64,000 bases of DNA from NCBI GenBank assembly GCA_010094025.1, contig ML991773.1, positions 186,001 through 250,000 on the forward strand, written 5' to 3'. Of this stretch, positions 40,828 to 52,038 are shown one piece after another; within the stretch, counting starts at the first letter, position 1; every line of letters starts with the position of its first letter. The translations under genes were made by a program, and so were the position numbers. The notes below the pieces were generated by a model. It did no database searches and was not told the DNA's origin. It saw nothing but the letters and a program-made list of their open reading frames with translations. Origin of the DNA: Viridothelium virens. Its lineage: Eukaryota; Ascomycota; Dothideomycetes; Trypetheliales; Trypetheliaceae.

Positions 40828-43298
40828 TTACCCTTCCGTCAACAACAACCTCGCAAGCAGCCGATCAAACAGCCACATCGGGTCCTCCCCGCCCTTTGCC
40901 TCGCCCTCAAAACGCCTCTGTCGGCACGTCTCCAAATACTCCTTCTTCTGCGCAATTGCATCTCGCAGGCCCTTTATGAAACCGTCCGCGACATCCTGCT
41001 GGTGGTTCGAGATGCTGGGCACACGCTGCTTGGCGCTGCGCCCTCCTTGCCTGGGCGGCCCCGACGACGAGGATGATCGCGCGCTGTTCGTGCTGCCGAG
41101 GGATGTCGAGCGCGACATGTTTGTCGAGCGAGGCGGCGAGGTAGAACTGGATGTGGCACCGAGACGGGAGTGGCAGCTACCGAAGCACGCGGCGTAGAAT
41201 TTGAGGAGGTAGTCGACGCCCTGCGACTCGAGGGCCTGGCAGGTTTCAGTGGTGGATGGGGGAGGAGAGGGGAGCGCGAGTCGGGGACCGAAGACGTGTG
41301 GGTTGGACGGATTGTTGGGTGGGAACTTGTGCAGGGCATGGAAGCCTGTGCGGTGGCCATGGTACTGGATGGTCTCCATGGCCATGACGAGGAGGGAATT
41401 GACGGCGAGGACGACGAACCAGTCGGAGCACCGAGATGAGAGCGAGAGAGGTTCGAGTGTCTCGAGGATCTCCTTCAGCATCGACTGCGCGAGGATGTCC
41501 ATAACGCCGCCAAGCTGAGCACGGATAAAGCAGGGGGTGGCGACGTTTGGGGGACTGTCATTGCCGCGGTACCAGGCAGCGAACCGGCGGAGCGCATTTC
41601 CCACGAGGTGGAAGTCCGGCTCGACGCTAATCACGTCTCCAATGTGGACGAGCACGAGTAGCTTGAGTGTCTTCTGCATTAAATCACTATGGACACGCTG
41701 AAATCTATTTTAGCATATATTTCGAAGACAACGGATGGAGTGACAGTACCTCTTCAAGTTGCTGATAAACTCTCCAGATCCAGCTAAGAACGGTCAAGTG
41801 AGAATCGAAGAGAGGAAAATCTTGAAACCAATGGTCCACGAGTTGTCCAAGATGGCGATCCAATATTGGCTTCAATGCCTGCGGACTGGCGTCGGTAAGG
41901 ACAACTGGAAGGACGAGGTGGGTCTCATCCGTCCTGCTCAAAAGAGCACCTTTCGTGGGCGGAAACTCGTGGGTGACGTGCCTGTGAAGTAACAGGGCTG
42001 GATCTTCCGGTGCTACCCACCGAGCTCGCATGTTTAGGGGGGGTCCAAAGCTGAAATTGATGGGGATAGTGAACTCGTCTTTATAAGGCTGATAGCGACC
42101 CTTCCCAAGGAAGTCATCGAGCGTTAGTGCTGAGGGATGCCATGGCAGATTTCCTATTGTAAGTCAGCAGGAAGCATTCAAAATCTCAAATTGACATGCA
42201 TCTCATACCATCCAGCAGGACATCGGCGAGTGAATCCAACCACTTCCCTCTGCAGGGATGGTAGATGAGATCGTTCTTAAAGTAATGCACACAGGCTTTA
42301 CAGTACAATCCGTCGTCGCACTACATGTCGATCGTCAGTCATTGGATTATGTGCATCAAAAGTGATGATTAGCTTGCCTTCTCACGACGCTTGCGACAAC
42401 TCGGACAAGCTCCCACTTTCCTCATACGACCTGCGTCACGCCTCTGCACTTCGCTGAGTTTCCCCTTCCGTCCCTTTCGAGTATCAGCATTCGAGTCGAA
42501 CTTTTTCATCTTTTTGGTCTCCTCATCGACAGTATACTGAATAAATTCAATACTGGATGACTCGATAAAGCCGGGACCATGTGACAGCTTATGACTTCCC
42601 TTGGGAGGTTCGGACTGGGACGCACTACAGGGCGACCATGAGCTGGAAAAAGGTTCTGGAAGTCCGGAAGCGAAATATTTATCTGTGTCCTTACTAAGGC
42701 TCACAAACGTGTCGGTGTTATGGAGTGTCGCGGGTTTAGGGGGGCTTGACGGAAGGAATCCCTCCTGGTAGCGGCTCGATGGAAGCGTGAGAGATGAAGT
42801 ACGCCTAACGACGTCAAAAGGCATGGCAGGCTCAGGAGCGCTAGAAGGAGAAAAGCCCTGAGTGCAGTTTCCTGGTGTAAGCGCGAGCGATGAAACGTGC
42901 CCATTACCAGGCTGGGCCATGGCTAGCGCAGGTGCGCTCGATGGAGAGAATCGGTCAGGAGGGCCTCTTGATGGGAGCGCGAGCGATGAAGCATGGTTCA
43001 GAGCATCTTCGGTCATGCTACTAGGGCTACCCATCGAGCTTGCCACGCTAGTGAAAGATTCCTGAGCATGCTTGTGCTCGGGGAACGAGTCACTCGCATT
43101 GAAGAGAGAGAATGGATCAGCAAGGCTGGATTCTACCTCTACGTCAGAGAACGATGTGAACGAGAATGAGATGTCGTCGGTAGTGGCGTCGGGACATTCG
43201 AAGGATAGATCGAAGTTGAAGTCCGTTTCAAGAAGATCAGTGGGTTGAAATTCTTGGAGGAACGGATCAACGGTCTGATGAGGCTGGGCCATAGACAT
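40828..43298 (-). CDS. Fungal Zn-Cys-type regulator-like protein
   Basis: Four exons fit: 43298-42378, 42320-42209, 42153-41750 and 41697-40828, giving 768 residues. The start is the ATG at 43298 (a second ATG is two codons later). Residues 1-290 are Ser/Pro-rich with imperfect repeats of the LPSRGPPDRFSPSSAPALAM type (three to four copies). A basic KKMKKFDSNADTRKGRKGK stretch precedes ACPSCRKRREK, and across the first splice CDDGLYCKACVHYFKNDLIYHPCRG. Six to seven cysteines in this spacing resemble a Zn2Cys6 or related DNA-binding cluster. The rest is helical (ALKPILDRHLGQLVDHW, FGSCHSRLG near the end), as in fungal regulators. The first intron (42377-42321) has a GC donor (AAG|GCAAGC) and a CTGAC branch site. 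Targets unknown. Confidence 0.82.
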
Positions 43299-45119
43299 GT
43301 GAATGGATAGAAAAGTGATAATATCAAGAAGGGTAGGGTTAGACAAGTGCTCTCGAACGCCTGGGCTAGGCCTGGATTTCTCTATTGAGGCGTCGATAAG
43401 ATGAAGATCACATAAGATTACACAGAAAATTGAGAGGTTTGCTCGTGGGTTAATATCTTTACCTTATCACTACCACCACTACGCCTTTCTCCATGGGCAT
43501 CTGGCGAGGCTAACTCACCTTTCCGAATGCGGTCACCAGCGAACATGCGGGCACACTGCTCCATTGTCAACCTTTGCTTGGTCGCCGGGCGTACAGTACC
43601 TGCTGCCTAGGCGCCCTGGTGTTGCAGGTCCTCAGCATCTGCAATCTATCTGCTAGTATGGCAATGTCATGCTCGACACTTGTTCTGGATGATAAGCATG
43701 CGGCTTTTCCAACTCGAATCCAGTGCCAGCCCTGCTTTTATTTTTTCCCCTCTCTTACTTCAGGCAGCCGTTGCAGCCAGGCATGTCAGACCGACTAGGC
43801 CAGGACAATGGGATCTGAATGACGCAGCGGATACATATCGGTCCGTAGGTTCCCCAGAGGCCGAGGCCCGTCAGAACGGTAATCTTTCCCCAGAATACCG
43901 GTCGCCCTGCAGCCAGTGTGGCAGGGTCCGAGACACATGGCCATCGAAATTCCCTATAAGCTCGACTCGCCTGCCAATGCGATTGTGCTTGCCAGTTTTT
44001 AGGCGATGGCCATGTGTCTGCGCCAGACTGCTCTAACCACGGCATCCTTCCCGCGTCCACGGATAAGGCGTGGGCTCCGGCATCGGCAGCTCTGACGACA
44101 TTCGATTGTAACCTTCCGTGATATAATTGACTTCCTCAGTGCCGGCACCGGGTGAGCAAGTGAATGTCTCATGTGACGTTGAATATCCGAATTGGGCAAG
44201 AATGATGCTCGACAAAATGCTCGAACAGCATGGAGACATTGTACACTATCGTCGGCGTTGGCCGACAAGAAGCGGGTGACACCATGTCGTTGAGTCATTC
44301 CATCGTTTCCATGCTGATGCTCGTGGTCAATAGAAGAATTGCCCGGCGACTAAGCCATCCAACACCCCCCAGGCAATTTGGACTCTTCTGGATGAGCGGC
44401 TGGTCACTGCGAAGATCTGGAGGGCGGAGCAAAGAGCGATCTGCTCGCCTCGCATAGCGAATTTCGCTTGAAGTAGCAACTGCTCTGTAGAATGTAAGTT
44501 GGCTGATGAATTAGCCTAGGGAGTCGCCGTTTCGATAGAAGTTTAGGTAGTCTTGAACTGTCCCATCCATCACCAGGATGGCCAGTACATTCCAAGGGTT
44601 TCTCGGAAACATTACTGTCATCTGACTTGTGCCTGGTTCAAGGGTATGCGACTTTGCTGACGTGCAGCACTAGACACGCGAGAGAAGGGAATTGTAATTG
44701 CTTATTGCTGGTACTTGAATGGTGAGGAGTCACGGCGTGACGTCAGTCAAAGCACGCGTGGCTGAGGCGCGCATCAACGCGCAATTTTCGCGAACCCCCG
44801 AACGACGAGGTTGAAATCAGAGTTCGTTGGATGGCGCTACGACTTACGCAGGAGGGGAGCTCTGGCCGCAACTAATTTGGTATTGGAGACGAAGTAACGC
44901 AAAGGTATTTCCAAACTTCGAGAATGTTGCCGAGACGCATAGGCTCCATCAGGGTCACACCGCCAGTTGAGCGGGGGTGAAGAACGATTTTCGTCTCCAC
45001 CTGTGCCATGTTCCCGAATAAGGTGTGCACTGGTTTGACCAGGAGCTTCATAATTCCTTCATCCATCACAACTAATCCGTTCGCTCTATCTGGATCTTGT
45101 GACTCTCAATTGAGTCGGC
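43299..45119. other. Long intergenic region with an inverted repeat
   Basis: 1.8 kb between two divergent genes. It includes the 16-bp inverted repeat at 43931/44004. Short overlapping frames occur on both strands and none is convincing. Confidence 0.45.
43931..44019. repeat. 16-bp perfect inverted repeat with a 57-nt loop
   Basis: AGACACATGGCCATCG at 43931-43946 returns as its exact reverse complement at 44004-44019. A strong stem could form in DNA or RNA. It lies in gene-free sequence about 650-700 bp upstream of the Zn-Cys gene. The role is unknown; it could be the ends of a lost small element. Confidence 0.75.
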
Positions 45120-46135
45120 ATGTGTAATATAGTCATGGATGCCAATTGGCAGTCTCTGACTCCTGAACGACCAAACAGTCTTAAGAGGCGGGCTACCTTC
45201 GAGGAAGATGACGACAATCAACCGCTCGAATCTCCACCTTCAGATGTCAAGAAGCACCGTCAAAGGAGTGCCATTGACAACATAAGCTTGGTGTCACTTG
45301 GTCAGGCATGGGATGTCGACCTCAAGACTATTCTTCCTCATAATCAGTATCCTTATCCGGCAATGTTCGTTCTCTGCGTAGTAGGAAGTCTAACGCACCA
45401 CCATGATCTACTTTGGTAAGGAGAAATCTTTCGTACACCAAAACTCCCTCACTGAAGGGTCTTGTATTGGCATGGTGTCTCTTTATGAAGACTCAAAATG
45501 AAAGAAAAAAAAGCGTACCCTTTCAGTGCATTGTGAATCGGATCTTTGCCTATCCATTCGTTTTCTCGTTCTGTGCTTTCTACTTTCAATCCTCAACAAC
45601 TGACCCCTCGCTCCGAAGCTCCCCTAGTCCCGCACTTTGCATACCAACTTCCCTCCCCATACACCCGGTCCTCCTGATCCCTTCTCCCTCCGCCACCTCA
45701 CGCCATTACTACAGCTCTATCACCAGTACCCCGAGCTCCGCCGTTCTCCACCTACTTACCCATTCCCCACTGCCCGTCCTCCCTACGCCGCAACAGACCT
45801 TCATCCGTCTTGGGCTCTTTCATCCCAGTGGCAGTCAACCGCTTGACGCTATTGTCTTGCTCGACTGGTGCGGCCGCCGACGCCTTGTCGTCCCGTTTGG
45901 GTGGGGGGCTGGGAAGTGGGTCGGTGGGATAGGAGGCAACAGTAATGCGCACCATGCTGAGGAGCTAATGGGCGCGCTCGGGGACGGCGTGAGGGAACTT
46001 AGTGCGGAGTGGGAAGGTAGCGTAGAAAAAGCGGAATGGGAGGAGAGGAGGGCGATGGGGATGGATGGGAAATCACAAGCTGGAGCGGGAGCAGAAGACT
46101 ATGACGCGAATGGCGAGATGGCTATCGATGAATGA
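45120..46135 (+). CDS. Hypothetical conserved-looking protein
   Basis: Two exons in matching phase (45120-45415 and 45628-46135) give 267 residues. A second in-frame ATG at 45135 (MDANWQSL) is an equally good start. Residues 15-60 are acidic and basic (KRRATFEEDDDNQ, VKKHRQR, a nuclear-signal-like cluster). The second exon has a well-formed segment TFIRLGLFHPSGSQPLDAIVLLDWCGRRRLVVPFGWGAGKW, which looks like conserved globular sequence, and an acidic tail. The 212-nt intron is long for this genome, and an alternative donor at 45349 with the same phase is possible. The family is not identified. Confidence 0.6.
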
Positions 46136-46388
46136 TGGTTGGAAGGGGTGTTGCACACATATCCCAACCATACGCATAGCAAGGAAATGACGATCAGGAT
46201 GGGGAAAACGAGCTGAGGTCGAATGATGTTGGATTATTCTATCAGATTGCACCTTGTTGTGCTGTCTAATGCTCGCTCAGGTACGCTCAAAACACGATGA
46301 TATCCCAAATATCATGACGGCTAAATGTTCAAACATCAGGCATTCCTCTTCAAAAGCGCCAAAGACCATGCTTCGATGCAGGCCACCT

Positions 46389-47937
46389 CTAATAGACAGA
46401 GCATGCCTCCGTGGTCGCGCGTTGAAATGCATGGGCGAAGAAATGATGCATAGCGTGGTAATGGAAAAGAATGCCTCCCAACACTGCGAAATGCCAAATG
46501 TTATGGCTTCCACCCACGTAATCGAAAGCCCCTGGAAACCAACGTTCTGGCACTTTCCCAGCATACAAAACCGCTCCGCCTAGATATACAAGCAAACTCT
46601 TCACAATCGGAAGATAGAAATAGATTGCCCACTCAGTTCCGCGGGTAAAAACGAGCTGCGCAAAGGGAAAGAAGCCGGTAGCGGCCAGTGTGACGTAGAA
46701 TGCCACTCGTGCCCAGGACATATCCGCGCGGTTGAAGAAGGGATGCCAAGGTAGGATGGAACCGCCGATTCCAAAGAGGGCGGTCGTGACCATCCACGCC
46801 CAGCGCCAGAACGGTTCGCAGTAAAATGCAGTATACTCGGTCGTCATGATGGATGCTGCAACAAGAAAGGATATGCCGGTATAGTCAACGCAGGCAAAGC
46901 GCTCCATGAGGTTCTGCTCCGCGATAGAGCTCATGGTGTGCCAGACTGTGCTGCAGACAAGGCATTTACAGGCAGCGAAAAAGAACGTTGCGGCAATGAA
47001 GATGTCGGAAGTGGTGGAGGATGAAAAGTTGGCGCTTGTGGGATAGAAGTAAAATGCGATAGCAAGGACAATGATTAGACCGATCAGGTGGGACCAGATG
47101 TTGACAAGTTCATTTGAGACGCTGAGCATGGAGCGGATGCAGTCGATTTTGTGTTGGTTGAATCGATAGCCGCGGAGAATATGTGGATTGACCTTCCAAG
47201 GGTCCGGAATTTCATGATATTGAAGTAACCCTCGCTCCCGAGCTCGTTGGATAGCAGCATCGACTGCCAGCTTCAAGTTCTCTTTCGCGCGACGCGCTTT
47301 CTCTATGCCTTCGTCCACGACTCCTTTGGCTCTCCCAATACTCTCGTCCACTCGCCGCTTGCTTTCATCGAGAAAATCACTCGCTGCGACGCCGAGACTG
47401 CCATCGCGAACCGCGTATGCTCGGGCTTCGAAGTCTGCGAGCATGCCTTCCATGAATCGCACCCCCTCATGGACCTTTTGCTCCATTGTGTCCCTCCTTG
47501 CTAGTGCACCTTTGTAGTGATCTTCAAGTACTTCGACTAATATCTTTGCTCTTCTCCTTCCTGCATCAATGACACCATCAGAGATGTGAGAGCAAGAGTC
47601 TCGTACAGCGCAAAGAGTTGAGTATGCCCTTTCAACCCCGGCATCAAAATTGAGGTGACCGTAGGATTCCATGAAGTCTAGTCTTCGGTTCAATTCGGCT
47701 AAAAAGCGATCGACCTTTTATTGACCATCAGCAGTGTAAGCCTTTGTTGTTGGAAATGATAGTTCTTACAAGGACTTGAATATTGTCTGACTCTGCCGTC
47801 CATTGTCTTGGGTTGTACGATGAATGTCGTCGTCGTCGCGTATTCTCCCGCTCCTCAACAGAAATTCCTGAGGCCGAGCCCATTGCTGGCTCTTCGTAGC
47901 TCTCTTCCATAGTCACTGTTGCAAGTCTTGAGGCCAT
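46389..47937 (-). CDS. PAQR/IZH family membrane protein with a long helical N-terminus
   Basis: Member of the progestin/adipoQ receptor family, related to yeast IZH proteins (zinc and sterol homeostasis) and possibly acting as a ceramidase-like hydrolase. Two exons (47937-47770 and 47714-46389) give 497 residues. About 170 N-terminal residues form charged amphipathic helices (AILVEVLEDHY, DESKRRVDESIGRAKGVVDEGIEKARRAKENLKLAVDAA). The PAQR core begins DPWKVNPHILRGYRFN. Next come SVSNELVNIWSHLIG (conserved Glu and His), CSTVWHTMSS with a zinc-ligand-type His, and FACVDYTGISFLV with its conserved Asp. SHNIWHFAVLGGILFHYHAMHHFF at the end gives the later His ligands. Seven TM segments fit. The long N-terminal helix region resembles yeast IZH3. 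Confidence 0.92.
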
Positions 47938-48849
47938 TATGAGCACTGTACTTCCATCCAGAACGTCTGCTGGGAGATTTCGAGTGCGCCTTTTACATGT
48001 GCGCAACTGACGTCTTCGGTAAGTCGAGATAAAATATGACAGACTTAGTCGCCGATGCTGATTCCGAAAAGATGACTGTGATGAGATCTTTGCTCGGAGT
48101 AATTCAGGAAAATTTCGAGAAGGACTTTCGAGTTGCCATGACAGCCAAAGGGATAATTATTTACCCCTCATGAAGCGCCAATGGCAGTGTTGAGCAGCTG
48201 AGGTTGACTGGGCGAATTGTGGGGATTTAGAAATGGAGGCGGCAAAAAAGCTAGCACCTAGGCCAAGGTAGTACAGTCACTAGTATCTTAAGATCTGATC
48301 CTCCGGCCGAGGCCGAGACCCTGGTGGCTTTCAAGCCACACCGGTTTTACTTTCCATAAGGTACCTCAAAACCACAGCTCGTATGCGATGCGGGGAAGTT
48401 TCGGTATCCTTTCACTGCAGCCTCATTTTCCGGACGAGCTCTCTGCAGGCTCGTCCCATGAGGTCCTGTTTACCATCGACGAAGAGGGAAGTCCAGCTAC
48501 GTGATGTGCGATTGTTGAGAACATCCGATACGTGAAATTGAAACCTGCACGTGTGATCACTCGCAGTACTTAAGCTAGTACGGAGTACATACAACGAACA
48601 TTTATATTTTGGTCATTGAAGGCTATGCCGGAGGGACTAAGCTGAGGAAAAGAAAAGATATGGTTACCCGAATGTCTCAGAACTCTAGCATGAGAAGACC
48701 CTCCCTCAAGAATGAGCAAAGTGAAAGGCTCTCGTATATCATCCAATCAAGTTCTTATGTGGAACCATGACCGCGAATCCGCTGTGGAAATATTTTCGAT
48801 GTTTCGGTGAACTACTAGGCCCAGACGACGCTGACCAGGTCTTTCTTGT
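47938..48849. other. Intergenic region, no gene seen
   Basis: About 0.9 kb between the PAQR start and the 3' side of the RNase H-fold gene (both on the minus strand). It contains a TACGGAGTAC word near 48575 and no supported gene. Confidence 0.45.
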
Positions 48850-49831
48850 TCACCAAGCATCTTTCGCAAGCGCATCTGCTTTCATGTTCATGTCTCGTGG
48901 AAGCAAGTGGAACACAACCTGAACGCCCACCCTAGCTAGCGCCTCCCTCTCCTCGATAAGACGTGAAAAATTCCGCACTGTTCTTCACAATCTTTCCTCG
49001 TTTGTTGACAAGTATGCCTTGCCTATTCTTGGTCCAGTTTGGAGAGTTTGCACACACAGCTTCGACGACGTAACTCGAATCGGTTGCAATGATCGTGCGG
49101 AAACAGGTGATATTCTTGATCACAGACTTGCTTTGCCCTCGCACCGCTGCCTGCACAGAAACGTAACGAGCTGGGAGAACGCATTCACGAATGATCTCAA
49201 ATGCACGTACAACTGCTAGTATCTCGGCCTTTTGACTAGTTGGTGGGTCCAGTCCAGAAAGTGCTTCAGAGACACTGTAACGAGAGTTCTCGCCGAAGTA
49301 GACGCCGATGCCCGCCTTCGCATCCACGGTGCCGTTTCCCGGGCATGCGCCATCTGTAAAGACGACAAGCGATCTGCTGGTTCCACGTAATACTTCGGAG
49401 GACATCTCGTGTGAAGGATGCTTAGCAGCAGCATCCTCTCCGCCCTTTCCGTTCAGCCACGTAAGCTCACATATATTGCATCGGTGAAGTTTTGGCCGTT
49501 CTTTGGCCAAGACTGCAAGAGTTGTACCTCGATTGGAGTTCCTCATATTCTTTTCGGAACCGAAAACCTGATCTCCAGTTGCGGGATCGAAACGAGCCGC
49601 CTCGCCAAATAATACAGGCACTTGGTCAAGATTCCCTGGTTCATCATTGAGTAGTTCATCATTGAGTGGTATACCCTCGGATTCCTCATCGGAAGTAGTA
49701 TCTTCAGACTCTTCATCGAATGTCATGTCGAGGCAACATATTGGACAAACACGAAGATGGTGGTCGTAACAGACAGCTTTGCCATTAACAAAGGTGATAT
49801 CAGGTACTGATGCCTCAGAGAACGCAGCCAT
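48850..49831 (-). CDS. RNase H-fold protein with an apparent frameshift near its C-terminus
   Basis: Cellular-type RNase H, not part of a retroelement as far as can be seen (no reverse transcriptase or integrase nearby). The ATG at 49831 begins AAFSEASVPDITFVNG, with a Cys pair (VCPICCLD) and a short acidic repeat. A second Cys pair LHRCNICELTW comes near residue 130. The catalytic block is LVVFTDGACPGNG (first Asp), TSQKAEILAVVRAFEII (Glu) and TIIATDSSYVVEAV (second Asp). As read, the frame ends at 48932 with a non-homologous tail. In the next frame the sequence continues SRLIEEREALARVG, then VVFHLLP and MKADALAKDAW, the expected RNase H end with its fourth acidic residue, stopping at 48850. 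The shift falls in a run of five T (48966-48970). Either a real mutation or a one-base sequence error. Confidence 0.82.
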
Positions 49832-50227
49832 GATGTAACTATGTGATAGACGTGCTATGATATGACTCAAGGACTGGGTGGTAATATGGATTTTGGAGAG
49901 CGAAACTCGCTAGATAGAGCTACGACTTACTTGTACTGACGTACTTACATATAAGATACTTAGAAATTCTTATCGAGCCGATCTCTTGTGACAACGGCAG
50001 AGATAAGGTTTGAGAGATGTTTCAGAATCAGAGGTAAGATTTGGGTGAATTTGCTAGTGCTGATTCCTGCGAATAAGGGGTAGGAGTAGGGTTGTGACGC
50101 GAAACGAGGGCCTTTCAAGCCACACTAAAAAGTGCCCTGCGGATGTACACGCCACGCCCTCCCCGGTCTGTTATTCGTACTGTCCGCGAACTCTCTCAAA
50201 GATCGACTCATCAGACTCTGCCCAAGC
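49832..50227. promoter_or_regulatory. Shared upstream region of the RNase H-fold and THOC5-like genes
   Basis: 396 bp between divergent start codons. No motif stands out; an unsupported 151-codon frame overlaps the THOC5-like gene. Confidence 0.4.
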
Positions 50228-50971
50228 ATGGATCAGAACGATATCGTCACGGATCCTCTGCTGCATTCCGTCCTCACCGCTGCTGAACGTACTCGACAAG
50301 AATGTCTGCAAATTACCCACCTGCTCGAGCAGCATAAAGCGACGCCAGGGACAGCTCCACGAGATGTGCAGGTTGAACTTTCAGAGCACCAGAAGCAGCT
50401 CTTCTCGAATCTTAGCCAAATGCGATCTCTGCACCGCGATGCCTTGTACGAAGTGCGGAAGACGAAAGCCGAGACCACCGAGAGGCGCCACGAGATTGAT
50501 GCGCTACACCTTCAGCTACAAAATCTGTACTACGAGCAACGGCACCTGATCGGCGAGATCGAGGCCTGTCGTTCTTACGAGTAAGCTATTCCGCTAGCTG
50601 TCAACACCCTCAAAGCTAAAGTGTGCATTTAGTCACAAGTATCAACAACTACCTCTGATCTCGATGGAAGAGTTTCTTGCGCAATTCCCGGAGCATACCA
50701 GTGATGACGAAAGCGAATTGATGACTGCGCGAATCAATCATGAGTACGAGGAACGGCAGAAACTCGAAGATCAGCGACAAGCCCTATTGAAGAAGAAGCA
50801 GGCGCTCATTGCGGAGAACAACAGGCGAAAAGCTGATCTTGAGAGTCTGGATCAGGACTTGGAGAAATTCATTATTGTGAGTAATTCCATGAGAGGGTAG
50901 GGTGATTCAACCTGCTAATGAGATTGGAGGCTGCGCAACCCATACAGAAGACTTTAGAGAAAGAATATTGA
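50228..50971 (+). CDS. THOC5-like (Fms-interacting protein) THO complex subunit
   Basis: Nuclear protein of the THO/TREX complex, which couples transcription to mRNA export. Three exons (50228-50580, 50633-50876, 50930-50971) give 212 residues, the short form usual in filamentous fungi. SMDQND-type start, then long coiled coil: LTAAERTRQECLQITHLLEQ, ELSEHQKQLFSNLSQMRSLHRDALYEVRKTKAE. The diagnostic LQNLYYEQRHLIGEIEACRSYDHKYQQLPLISMEEFLAQFPEH spans the first intron (the Asp is made by the splice). A second coiled coil LEDQRQALLKKKQALIAENNRRKADL precedes the end AAQPIQKTLEKEY, formed by a short last exon of 14 codons including the stop. Reading through the last donor would give a wrong tail, so the splice matters. 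Confidence 0.92.
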
Positions 50972-51144
50972 GGGAAGTTGGCATAGTTCTTCTTTCTTTT
51001 GCATGACGAGGTGCAAGTCCGCTTATGATTGGTCTTCTCTATGATCATAGCGCGGCGGTTTGCAAAGTTATGATCATTGTTATACCGATCAAACGTGCTA
51101 TTTAGGAAGTAGCAGAGCGTCAAAATACTTCTCTCTGAAGTGCA

Positions 51145-52038
51145 TTACGCAAGATACTTCTGAAACCACTCAATTCCCTGCTTCTCGGCATCATCCATTG
51201 CTTTCTTATCCTTCTCACTCGAGAAATCGCCTCTCAACGCAAACCCATGGACTTGATCCTCATATAGCTTCAGCTCATGGGGCACATTGGTCAGCTTGGC
51301 CATCGCATCTTGTATCTTCCCCTGCTCTTTCTCTTTTATCAAGCTGTCCTTGGTCCCCAGCGCCACACTCAATGGCTTGGTCACTGGATTGAGATCTGCC
51401 GGAATTGCAAGAAGCGATGGATGGCATGCATAAGCGGCATCGACGCCATTTCCTGGACCATAGTTACCGTCGTGCGCGGTCAAAACCGCATAGCGCCCTC
51501 CCCAGCAGAACCCAATCGTCCCTACTTTGTCTGTCCTCGGGATCATTCTAACAGTCCTGATGAAGCCATCAATAATCGGCTTCACAACAGCTTCGCGGTG
51601 CTTGAAAAGCCATGGACCCAGTGTAGCCCCAACCTTGGCTGTTTTGGTGCCCTTTGCGAGTAGGGAGAGGTTCTCCCGGGTGGGAAGAGGCGGCTCGATA
51701 TCCTGTAGCAACTCTTCCGGCAGCGAGTCCCCTTGGTGGAAGTCGGGAATGTAGCAGTAGAACCCAGCCTTGGCATAGCTGTCGGCGAGGAGGCGAACAT
51801 TGTTGAGCTTCCAGCCGAAGACTGGAAAAGGATGTTCAATTAGTTGATGAAAACGAAATGATACAGTGCTGATCGACTCACTGTCGGTAAGGAATATGAT
51901 GGTTTTGGCATTGCTACCAGATTCAGGCTGAGCAACATAAGTCGAGATTCCACCTATCTCTTCCTCCCGGCCTTTGGGCGAGCCTTCGGCAAGCTTGCCT
52001 GAGAGACAACAATCACTTATTCCAACGCCTGTAGTCAT
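51145..52038 (-). CDS. Dienelactone hydrolase family protein
   Basis: Alpha/beta hydrolase of the DLH family; characterised members open dienelactones in aromatic catabolism, but many fungal ones have unknown substrates. Two exons (52038-51882 and 51821-51145) give 277 residues. GGISTYVAQPESGSNAKTIIFLTDIFGWKLNN spans the intron and has the DLH pattern. GFYCYIPDFHQGDSLP follows. The nucleophile motif is IGFCWGGRYAV (Cys at about residue 162 in place of Ser, typical for DLH). ACHPSLL and the late VHGFALRG supply the other active-site residues, with the acid residue probably in ALGTKDSLI. Convergent with the THOC5-like gene, divergent from ATG5. Confidence 0.94.
   Translation of the reverse strand: MTTGVGISDCCLSGKLAEGSPKGREEEIGGISTYVAQPESGSNAKTIIFLTDSESISTVSFRFHQLIEHPFPVFGWKLNNVRLLADSYAKAGFYCYIPDFHQGDSLPEELLQDIEPPLPTRENLSLLAKGTKTAKVGATLGPWLFKHREAVVKPIIDGFIRTVRMIPRTDKVGTIGFCWGGRYAVLTAHDGNYGPGNGVDAAYACHPSLLAIPADLNPVTKPLSVALGTKDSLIKEKEQGKIQDAMAKLTNVPHELKLYEDQVHGFALRGDFSSEKDKKAMDDAEKQGIEWFQKYLA

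Noticed and set aside
48850-49831. RNase H domain as part of a retroelement
   Set aside because: No reverse transcriptase, integrase, gag-like frame or terminal repeats nearby. The domain is of the stand-alone cellular type with its own Cys-rich N-terminus.
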